This document shows, one piece after another, positions 56,724 through 64,000 of a DNA stretch of 64,000 bases. The translations under genes and the position numbers were made by a program. This stretch comes from Fidelibacterota bacterium. Lineage in GTDB: Bacteria > Fidelibacterota > Marinisomatia > Marinisomatales > UBA1611. The notes under the pieces were generated by a model. The model was not told the DNA's origin. It was given only the letters and a program-made list of their open reading frames with translations, and searched no databases. The stretch covers positions 1 to 64,000 of the forward strand of contig PAPB01000028.1 of assembly GCA_002708715.1 (NCBI GenBank), read 5' to 3'. Each line of letters begins with the position of its first letter. Position 1 is the first letter of the stretch.

Positions 56724-56960
56724 CTATAATTTTCCTTCTCGTTCCATTTTTAAGAGATCATCAAAACCACCAATTGTTTTTCCTTCTATTACAATTTGAG
56801 GTACTGTTCTGCCGCCTGTTTTTTGAAAAAGATCATCTCTAGACCAATCTATTTTTTCTATATCAATTTCCTCAAATTTTAAGCCTTTATCATCTAATAG
56901 CCTTTTAGCCATTTTACAAGGGCCACACCATGATGTTGTATATATTTTTATATTAGTCAT
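56724..56960 (-). CDS. Glutaredoxin (GrxC-like) with CGPC active site
   Basis: A 78-residue protein from ATG 56960 (a GTG lies one codon upstream). The thioredoxin-fold active site CGPC (residues 12-15) is followed by RTVPQIVIEGKTIGGFDDL, the cis-Pro and glutathione-binding GG-FDDL motifs of glutaredoxins. The usual class I sequence is CPYC; CGPC is thioredoxin-like. It could reduce disulfides or mixed glutathione disulfides in the cytosol. The ATG overlaps the C25-like gene's stop by one base. Confidence 0.92.
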   Translation of the reverse strand: MTNIKIYTTSWCGPCKMAKRLLDDKGLKFEEIDIEKIDWSRDDLFQKTGGRTVPQIVIEGKTIGGFDDLLKMEREGKL

Positions 56961-59900
56961 CACTTAAGCATTAATATTTTTTGGATTCCTATTTTTTTAT
57001 CAACTTTGACTACCGTAAAATATGTACCTGACCCTAAAGTCATTCCTAAGTTATTCTTTCCATTCCATGAAAAATTATAATGACCATTAACAAGTACTCC
57101 TTGATAAATATTTGCAACCTGTCTTCCTAAAATATCTATAATGGTAATAGTTACATCTGCAGTATTTTCAACCATTAAATCAAAACTCGTCGTAGGGTTG
57201 AATGGATTAGGATAAGGAAGACCTAACCTAAATTGCTCTGAAGTAATTCTTTCATCGATACCCAATGGTCCAACATAATTATCTGGCGATTGAGTTGTAA
57301 ATCGAATTACTCGGCCATCTTCTAAAGGTGCTGCTCCAGGTGAATAAACATTATTGAAAACATATTGTAGACCATAATCCTTATCAGGCGCTTCTATTCC
57401 AACTGTAGAGTAATTTTTAGTCACATCTACATCATCAATATGTAGATATTGAAAATCAATCACCCCGTCACCAGTTTCAGTAGGAATAGAACTCTGATCA
57501 TGGAAAATAATTTCAAAAGTTTCTTCCGTCATTTCATCATAACCATTAAGAGCTCTTGACCATTCTATAACAAATCTTCCATTCGATTGATCATACCATG
57601 AATAAACGTTTATCCACTTATCAATGTTGCCATCACCATCAGTGTCAATAGTTTCAAGATCATCTGAAAATGGAGCTAATAAAGCTTTTGGTCCCATATA
57701 CATCGGGATAGACATATTCCAAAAATAATCAATGTCACATGGAACAAATGAGGCCCAACCATTTGAATTAATTGTTATGTTCTCATATGTAATCCCATGG
57801 TATTGAAATGGGAAAGGCATTTCAAGATCAACATGATCATCATCGTCTAATTGATAATGTACCCCATTACTTCCACCATAATTTGGATCTAACTCAACCC
57901 AATCAAACACTGGTGTAGCATCAAAACCAATATCTGTATTATCGTATGCCCAATAACCATAATCATCAGGAGCCAAAGGATAATTTGCAGTTGGTGGTTC
58001 AATATGAAGAGGCACATTTTGAATAAAAAACGAATTTTCATTTTTTATAAACTCTACACGAAAAGTCACATCGCTTCCATAGGCTATATTATCTAAAAAT
58101 ACATTATAATTGGTTTCATGATTTGTTGAAATAAAAGGTGGAAAGTTTGACAGTAAATCTGATGCCCCATTTAAATTTACAGTAGCGCCTTCAGATAAAG
58201 CTGATAGCTGAACCCCCACACCTTCATAAGCTCCATCAGTATAATTGGTCACTACAAGGTTTGGACTTAATTCTGATCCTGGTAGACCAGAATTTACAAA
58301 GTCTATTCCAAATACTGGTTTTTCAACTTCTATTGCAAAATTGAACAAAATACTGCCATCAGGATTTTGAAGTCTGGCAACGACACTTCCTCCGACATCA
58401 GTACTAAAACAAATAAAGTTCACGGTTGGTAATAAAACAGATGAGTTTCCAGAGATTGATGGAATATCTAGAGAAAATAAATTAGGCTCTACACTACCAA
58501 TAAATGATAGCTCACTTTGTATCGGTTCCGTTGGAGTATCAGTAGTGTTTTTAAGACTTATGGTCATGCTAATCACCTCAGAGAGTACTGGCTTCACATT
58601 TCCATTTTCAGTGGAATAATTAATATCATCTATAATAATAGTACTATTATTATTTTCAATTGCGACTACGGAGTGCCCTTGTATAAATCCACCTTTATTT
58701 GCATAAATGTCAAGGCTTGCCAAACCATCAACGTTTAATGTAGTAAGAAACCGTCCGTTATGATCTGTAATACCTTTAGCAAGTAAATCACCATCACTCA
58801 TCACACTAATTACAGTCCTATCAACTGATTGATTATCTGATGAAGATACCATTATCTCAAGAAATCCCTCTGAATTATAGAGTGGCTGGATATTAAAAAT
58901 AAATTCGCGAGGAGTGTCTAAATACACTTGCAATGATGGATCACCTAAAATATTATATACATTAGCATAAAATTCTTGTGCTTCACCTGGACCATTTTGG
59001 GCAGGAAATTCCTTTACTAAGCCAGACTGACCAGCCTGCATGGCAGGACCAAGTTCAACAACACCATGATTAAGCATTGCATCATACATATAAGCATTAA
59101 TTACATTATTATATTTAGTACTGGTATGTAAATCAGATGGACCTATAAAAGCGACACCTCCTTTAGGAACTGTAGGTGTACCACCTCTTATTACAGCTTC
59201 GGCAAGACAAGGATCAACATTATTTGCAAAATCATTCGAATTACAAACATAACTGAAAAACACAGGGGTCAACCAACCATTATTTAAATTATTTACATCA
59301 TCTACATGAAATTCAGGATAGTGCCAACCATTTGCATCACCCCAACCTCGATAATTAACGATACCAACTCCCTCATCTATGATTGACTTAATGTAAGGTG
59401 CTCCCTGTTGTATTGGAGGATAGAAAACAGTGTCTATTTCATTAAAACCATATTCTAATAATTCATCCCTCAGCCAATAAGATGTCCACTTAGGAGTAAT
59501 GGGTATAGGGTAGGTATTAGCATAATTTCCCGCTACAATGAGACCTCTATCTAACCAATTTTGATTAAAAGCAAGAGGATCTCTTACATATTGTATTGTT
59601 TTTGACATTATTACAGCCAAATCTGAAAGTGAATCAATAGATAATCTTCCTATAAATACATCAGGAATAACATCCTCGCCTAAAATATGAGTGTATTGTT
59701 GATCTGTAACATCATTCTCTGGTCCATAATAGAAAGAAGGGAACTCAGCAAAACCATCTACATCTCCAATAAGTAATACATATTCAAGCATAGCATCCAT
59801 AGATAAAATATCTTCTATAGTATTTTTTATTTCAGCAGCAGACCCTCCTGCTTCTGAAATTGACCTAACATATGTATCAAAACCTTGAGATTTTTTGAAG

Positions 59901-60139
59901 GAAATAAACTCATCTAAATATGGAGTAACTCCATCTGGAGCTATAATCAAATAGCTTCCTCTTTGAGGATTGATTTGTGAAGCTAAAATGTCATATTCAC
60001 TCATAACCATATTAACAAAAGATAGAGGTATCTTTTGCGCTACTATTTGTTCTTTTGAATTCCCTCGAAATGATAATTCTCCTCCGAGCAAAATAGTTAC
60101 GCCTATGACAATTATAACTAGTTTTTTAAAATAATACAT
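56960..60139 (-). CDS. Gingipain-like (C25) secreted protein with T9SS sorting domain
   Basis: A 1059-residue secreted protein with a signal peptide (about residues 7-22). The C25 fold (about 60-400) includes YVLLIGDVDGF, PDVFIGRLS, NYRGWGDANGW (263-272), FFSYVCNSNDF (294-304) and AVIRGG. Cys299 aligns with the gingipain catalytic Cys, but the position expected to be His in a GHG motif is Trp266. Ig-like, beta-sandwich and a C-terminal LPYPNPFNPTT sorting domain follow. It could be an inactive protease relative or use another His. It overlaps the M14 gene by 22 bp. Confidence 0.85.
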   Translation of the reverse strand: MYYFKKLVIIVIGVTILLGGELSFRGNSKEQIVAQKIPLSFVNMVMSEYDILASQINPQRGSYLIIAPDGVTPYLDEFISFKKSQGFDTYVRSISEAGGSAAEIKNTIEDILSMDAMLEYVLLIGDVDGFAEFPSFYYGPENDVTDQQYTHILGEDVIPDVFIGRLSIDSLSDLAVIMSKTIQYVRDPLAFNQNWLDRGLIVAGNYANTYPIPITPKWTSYWLRDELLEYGFNEIDTVFYPPIQQGAPYIKSIIDEGVGIVNYRGWGDANGWHYPEFHVDDVNNLNNGWLTPVFFSYVCNSNDFANNVDPCLAEAVIRGGTPTVPKGGVAFIGPSDLHTSTKYNNVINAYMYDAMLNHGVVELGPAMQAGQSGLVKEFPAQNGPGEAQEFYANVYNILGDPSLQVYLDTPREFIFNIQPLYNSEGFLEIMVSSSDNQSVDRTVISVMSDGDLLAKGITDHNGRFLTTLNVDGLASLDIYANKGGFIQGHSVVAIENNNSTIIIDDINYSTENGNVKPVLSEVISMTISLKNTTDTPTEPIQSELSFIGSVEPNLFSLDIPSISGNSSVLLPTVNFICFSTDVGGSVVARLQNPDGSILFNFAIEVEKPVFGIDFVNSGLPGSELSPNLVVTNYTDGAYEGVGVQLSALSEGATVNLNGASDLLSNFPPFISTNHETNYNVFLDNIAYGSDVTFRVEFIKNENSFFIQNVPLHIEPPTANYPLAPDDYGYWAYDNTDIGFDATPVFDWVELDPNYGGSNGVHYQLDDDDHVDLEMPFPFQYHGITYENITINSNGWASFVPCDIDYFWNMSIPMYMGPKALLAPFSDDLETIDTDGDGNIDKWINVYSWYDQSNGRFVIEWSRALNGYDEMTEETFEIIFHDQSSIPTETGDGVIDFQYLHIDDVDVTKNYSTVGIEAPDKDYGLQYVFNNVYSPGAAPLEDGRVIRFTTQSPDNYVGPLGIDERITSEQFRLGLPYPNPFNPTTSFDLMVENTADVTITIIDILGRQVANIYQGVLVNGHYNFSWNGKNNLGMTLGSGTYFTVVKVDKKIGIQKILMLK

Positions 60140-62427
60140 TTTTTAATAGCCTGTTCTTTTAATGTTTCCACTTGAATAAAATAAACACCTGAGCTTAGTA
60201 GTAATCCATTTACCTTATTCAGATCTAAATGGATATTATGCTTACCTGATTTGAGGTTAAAATAATCTCTTGAAAGGACACTTTGACCTAGTAAATTATA
60301 AACTTTTATATAAACGTTCCCACCAGAAAAATTTGTAAGACCAAACTCAAATTTCCCGTAAGATGGATTGGGAAATAAGGAATTAATTTTTAAAGGTATC
60401 TTAGGAAAATTCATACTCTGAACTTTTTGGACACCTAAATAATTATCAAAAACAGAATAAAGTTTTAATGATTCTATTTCCCAACCTCTATAGTTTACTG
60501 TCTCATCTTTTAAAAATTCTAAGCGTATTTTCACATTTGAAAATAAACTATCATTCTCAGCACTTAAAAAATCATCTTCAAAAATGCTCCAATTATGTCC
60601 AGTCCAAAGTTTAGAGACTAGAATGTTATCATCGACATCTGTAATAGCAATTTTTATCGAGTCATAGTCCCACTCCGTCTCATATCTATGAGATACAGAT
60701 AAAACCAAACGATTACTCCCACTTACATCTATAATATCAGACTCAATCCATTGTAACCCATTGGAAGAATCACTATTGGAATAGTAAATATTGTCTTGGG
60801 ATTTTAAAATATTATTATTTTCTACACACCAGGGACCAATACTGTTTTCAATTATCAATTCATTATTTAATAAAATAGGTATATTAGATCCATAATAAAC
60901 ATTCATCTCTTTATTTGCATTAATAAAGATTGTTTTCTCCCAAGGGATATAATCACCGCTCATTGCAAATTCAAAATGGTATTCACCCTCTGCTAAATCA
61001 AAATAATTATCTCCAGAGGAAATTTCAATCTGCTCTTCTCTAAATTCATTTGATAAAACTCCACTTACTGTATGGCTTGATAAATCTTCATGAACCAATC
61101 TGATATTAACCTGATAATTTTGCACAGGATTCAAATAAATATTATGCTCTGTGATACCACTGTTATTTGCTACAAGCGAAATACTCTGTTCGTAATAACC
61201 GTCTGCTCTAAATGAAAAGTTATAAGTACCTACTTCTAAAATACGCCTAAAGCGCCCAAATTCATTGGTTACCCTAGGTTTTAGAATAGAACCAGTATTT
61301 TCTAAAACCTCAACAATAACACCTTCTATTGGTTGATTAGTATTTGCATCAAAAACTCTACCTGTGACCTGAGCAGCATCTGCGTAATAACCAATAGCCC
61401 TATCCATCAGGTAAATCATAGCAGGTTTATTTCTATCTATAGTATCTTCGATAAGTGCACTATCTGGCTGAAGATTTGAGGTGCCACATTCCACAAGGTA
61501 TTGCATACATCCAGTTTCTCTATAAAACCAATCATGTAATTTCCCGTTTCGAGAACCACTAAAAACCGATAAATAAGTGCTAGTACCATCTTCTGTACTA
61601 ATATTGCCTGCAAAATGATCTGCAATAGATTTCATAACTCCTAAATCTGGAGATTCTTTGACCTCCTCCCACTTCCATGAGGTAAATACTTTTTCTGATA
61701 GGTTACCTGATCGTGAGCTATGCCATACAATAGAAAATACAAAATCGTTCTCTAAAGCAAGATCCCTAATTGCCTGTGCTTCACCCTCAGAGAAAGGTTC
61801 TTCACCTTTATAATAGTCATAATGAGAGGCGTAGTCTGAATTATCTGGCTCAAGAAAAGTATCTCCGAATGCCCAATTAAAACTAAAATTTCTATTTAAA
61901 TCAACTCCATCTATATCATTACCAATAGAAGGATCATAATCGAATTCATTATTTGGGAAAGGACCGCTGGGAGATAAGTCTCTTTTATTTTTTCTGTAAC
62001 TTAAATCTAATCCATCATGGACAACATTGAGTCCTTCAGGATTAGCAGTAGGTATTAACCAAATATCTAGATATTGTTTTAAAATATTCATGTGAGATAG
62101 AATACTAGGATCTGGAAATAGTAAATCATTTATTAAATCAATAATAATCTCAACACCCAGTATCTCCTCGGCGTGTACTTGGCCTATAAAAAGCACCCTA
62201 GGCTCATCCTCTTTAATATCTGCATTGTCTGAAATTCTCACAGCAAGAATTGGTATATTTTCTTGAGTGGATACACCAATGGTATCTAAGTGAAACCAGT
62301 CGTCAATCTCTTCAATTTGATTTAAAGAATCTAAAAGACTATATATTTCATCTACAGAATGGTAACGCTCATCCAGAGACTGCCCAACAAGAAATGAAAG
62401 AAATAATATACTGAAAATAAACTTCAT
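60118..62427 (-). CDS. M14 zinc carboxypeptidase with CarboxypepD-reg and T9SS sorting domain
   Basis: A 769-residue secreted enzyme. After a signal peptide (about residues 1-16), the M14 catalytic domain has HAEE (His85, Glu88), IPTANPEGL, DGVDLNRNFSFNW, the third zinc His in WHSSRSG and the catalytic Glu in LVECGTSN. A carboxypeptidase-regulatory-like domain follows (about 353-425, TGRVFDANTNQPIEGV). The C-terminal sorting domain has LFPNPSYGKFEFGL. It removes C-terminal residues from peptides outside the cell. It lies 3 bp after the secreted propeller-like gene. Confidence 0.92.
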   Translation of the reverse strand: MKFIFSILFLSFLVGQSLDERYHSVDEIYSLLDSLNQIEEIDDWFHLDTIGVSTQENIPILAVRISDNADIKEDEPRVLFIGQVHAEEILGVEIIIDLINDLLFPDPSILSHMNILKQYLDIWLIPTANPEGLNVVHDGLDLSYRKNKRDLSPSGPFPNNEFDYDPSIGNDIDGVDLNRNFSFNWAFGDTFLEPDNSDYASHYDYYKGEEPFSEGEAQAIRDLALENDFVFSIVWHSSRSGNLSEKVFTSWKWEEVKESPDLGVMKSIADHFAGNISTEDGTSTYLSVFSGSRNGKLHDWFYRETGCMQYLVECGTSNLQPDSALIEDTIDRNKPAMIYLMDRAIGYYADAAQVTGRVFDANTNQPIEGVIVEVLENTGSILKPRVTNEFGRFRRILEVGTYNFSFRADGYYEQSISLVANNSGITEHNIYLNPVQNYQVNIRLVHEDLSSHTVSGVLSNEFREEQIEISSGDNYFDLAEGEYHFEFAMSGDYIPWEKTIFINANKEMNVYYGSNIPILLNNELIIENSIGPWCVENNNILKSQDNIYYSNSDSSNGLQWIESDIIDVSGSNRLVLSVSHRYETEWDYDSIKIAITDVDDNILVSKLWTGHNWSIFEDDFLSAENDSLFSNVKIRLEFLKDETVNYRGWEIESLKLYSVFDNYLGVQKVQSMNFPKIPLKINSLFPNPSYGKFEFGLTNFSGGNVYIKVYNLLGQSVLSRDYFNLKSGKHNIHLDLNKVNGLLLSSGVYFIQVETLKEQAIKKCIILKN

Positions 62428-62430
62428 TCT

Positions 62431-64000
62431 CTACTTTAAGTAAGTAATCTTACCTTGTGCAATATTATGCTTTGTGTAAAATTTATAAAGATAAATTCCG
62501 CTTGATATTGGTTCCCCTTTTTGATTAGTCCCGTTCCAAAAGATTCTCTGTTTTCCGCCGAAGCTAGGTAAAATCAATCTATCATATATTTTCCTTCCTG
62601 ATAAATCATATATGCTAAATGTAATGGATTGTTTTACAGGTGCATCAAAATCAAAATATATCTGACCATTAAATGGATTAGGATAGGCAGCGTTTAAATT
62701 AAATTGATTAGGTACTTCACAGTTGGTGCAAGATGGCCTAGATGATAAAAGAGTGGCTTTCATTAATGTTTTACCATAATAGTTTGCCAAATCTTCTTTA
62801 CCTGAGCTTCTATAATCGATCCAATCAAGAAAATATTCTTCTCCAGAATGCTTAGTAATATTCACACTTTGCTGCTTATGATAAGCAATACAAATAGATA
62901 TCCCATTAACGTCAGTTGTCATTCCTTGTCCAATAATATAACCACTACCATACAAATCAACACCGTTAATTAAAAGTGGGTCAGAATTATAATACCCTCT
63001 CTCATCCTCCCAGACTATCAAAAACTCACTATCCTGCACTAGGGCAAGTTTAGGGTTGTATTGGTTAGTAGTATCACTTGAGAATTGAATACTTTGATCG
63101 CTCAAAGAACCTGACCCTAGATCTAAAACATCACCAAATATTTCAAAATCTACCCCATTACGATAATCCTCCCAGGCAATAAATGCATGTGTTTTATTTC
63201 CATTTAATTCAAAAGAAAAATTAACCTGATCATTATCGGCTTCAGAAATAGGTACACCCCCATCTGTCCATAGATTTTCACCATCCCAATTCAACATTTG
63301 GGCATAGATATCTGAAAAATTACCATCTTGTGACCATACTGCTAAAATACCACTATCATCAGTAACAGGCTTTACTTTTAAATTTCTAGAATCAAAAGAG
63401 CTATTACTAAGACTGTTTCCATTTGGATTCCAACCAATTTCGATATTTCCTTCAGCATCAATTTTTGTAAATTTTAAAGAAGATGCTGGCCATGCATCTT
63501 CCATCCAGAATATCATAAAATTGCCATCAGGAGTTGGAACCACAGCCATTATATAATCATCGGCGTTTGATCCAACTAATTCAATACCATCATTGTCTAA
63601 TGTAAAATTTCCATTTAGATCTAGCTTTTGATAATAAATATCATAATTAAATCCTCTACTCTCCGACCAAAAACAACCAATACCATCTGGAGTCTCAAAT
63701 AGCATCGCACTACGCATATCAAAAACTGCAGAAAGAGCGATACCTGATGGATCCCAGGCATTAGTTAGATCATCAAGCACTCTATTAATCCGAATAAATT
63801 TTGGAGAAGATGATCCATCAAATGTTGCAGTATATAGACCACTTGAAGCATCCAAAATAACTGGAGTAGAAAAATCAGTTTCCGAAGAAGAATTATCACC
63901 AAATGTAATTTGTGCACCATTAGGATATAATGCCGATAGATCAGTGAGCCTATTGCTATATATTGTTTTTGATGCACGATTATCTTCCCAAACATGTAGA
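62431..64000 (-). CDS. Secreted propeller-like protein with T9SS sorting domain (5' part beyond window)
   Basis: The frame is open from the stop at 62431 to the window edge, so this is a 3' fragment of a larger gene. A TTG at 63855 is not a convincing start, since in-frame sequence upstream continues the same repeats (e.g. LHVWEDNRASKTIYSNRL). The visible part has WD-like repeats with W(E/S)(D/E)xR and IY/YQ motifs, such as CFWSESRGFNYDIYYQKL, AWEDYRNG and VWEDERGYY. The last 80 residues are a sorting domain with AAYPNPFNGQIYFDF. It is probably a secreted or surface beta-propeller. Confidence 0.8.
   Translation of the reverse strand, partial: LHVWEDNRASKTIYSNRLTDLSALYPNGAQITFGDNSSSETDFSTPVILDASSGLYTATFDGSSSPKFIRINRVLDDLTNAWDPSGIALSAVFDMRSAMLFETPDGIGCFWSESRGFNYDIYYQKLDLNGNFTLDNDGIELVGSNADDYIMAVVPTPDGNFMIFWMEDAWPASSLKFTKIDAEGNIEIGWNPNGNSLSNSSFDSRNLKVKPVTDDSGILAVWSQDGNFSDIYAQMLNWDGENLWTDGGVPISEADNDQVNFSFELNGNKTHAFIAWEDYRNGVDFEIFGDVLDLGSGSLSDQSIQFSSDTTNQYNPKLALVQDSEFLIVWEDERGYYNSDPLLINGVDLYGSGYIIGQGMTTDVNGISICIAYHKQQSVNITKHSGEEYFLDWIDYRSSGKEDLANYYGKTLMKATLLSSRPSCTNCEVPNQFNLNAAYPNPFNGQIYFDFDAPVKQSITFSIYDLSGRKIYDRLILPSFGGKQRIFWNGTNQKGEPISSGIYLYKFYTKHNIAQGKITYLK

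Noticed and set aside
1-64000. tRNA, rRNA, CRISPR array, IS element or prophage
   Set aside because: No cloverleaf-like sequence, regularly spaced repeats, transposase or phage structural genes were found; all intergenic gaps are under 300 bases.

Overview
The window is AT-rich chromosomal DNA from a diderm bacterium. It encodes lipopolysaccharide genes (KdtA, a GT9 heptosyltransferase), TatC, many lipoproteins with clear lipoboxes, and several exported proteins with a C-terminal type IX (Por)/FlgD-like sorting domain. Good AAGGAG-type ribosome sites occur before many genes, and the rpsT promoter looks like TTGACA/TGTAAT, which argues against typical Bacteroidota expression signals. T9SS-type cargo, Kdo-LPS, low GC and ordinary sigma-70/Shine-Dalgarno signals together suggest a marine FCB-group lineage such as Marinimicrobia (SAR406). 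That assignment is inference; there is no rRNA in the window. No tRNA, rRNA, IS element, prophage or CRISPR array was seen.

Layout. (1) 9-2433 (-): ECF sigma factor, single-TM putative anti-sigma, Spy/CpxP-like periplasmic protein and a lipoprotein, forming an envelope-stress operon. (2) 2566-5547 (+): a UvrD-type helicase fused to a PD-(D/E)XK nuclease with an Fe-S staple. (3) 5576-15759 (-): tldD-tldE-rmuC, a small lipoprotein, a membrane-bound Kelch/SARP-type regulator, a lipoprotein with three CsgG/FlgO-like repeats, and a secreted TSP3-repeat protein. (4) 16058-20948: Hsp20 (+), an EF-hand/NADPH-oxidase-like protein without the heme membrane domain (-), a cystathionine beta-synthase-like enzyme (+) and a GH1-thioredoxin fusion (+). 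(5) 20940-38229 (-): crp, meaB, tatC, polyprenyl synthase, GT9, kdtA, pgsA-like, ftsY, rimO and a DUF1704 metallopeptidase, followed by a caspase-like protease, two Ig/KNH-repeat lipoproteins, a DUF4384 lipoprotein and an LPP20 lipoprotein. (6) 38413-38667 (+): rpsT.

(7) 38676-53339 (-): an almost gapless run of guaB, hutH, dinG-like, a geranylgeranyl-reductase-family gene, a membrane protein, an NSS transporter, a DUF5683 gene, ridA, a DUF296 gene, alaS and an outer-membrane protein. (8) 53499-55844 (+): an AMIN-like secreted protein, a 35-residue membrane protein, and an HExxH metalloprotease with a sorting domain. (9) 55852-64000 (-): a lipoprotein, glutaredoxin, a C25-like protease, an M14 carboxypeptidase and a propeller-like secreted protein cut by the window edge; the last three carry C-terminal sorting domains.

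The less familiar parts are the EF-hand/NOX-like soluble dehydrogenase, the Kelch-TM-SARP regulator with its CsgG-like neighbours, the GH1-thioredoxin fusion with a probable non-AUG start, and the caspase/DUF4384/LPP20 lipoprotein cluster. Functions are assigned from motifs read by eye; no database search was run.
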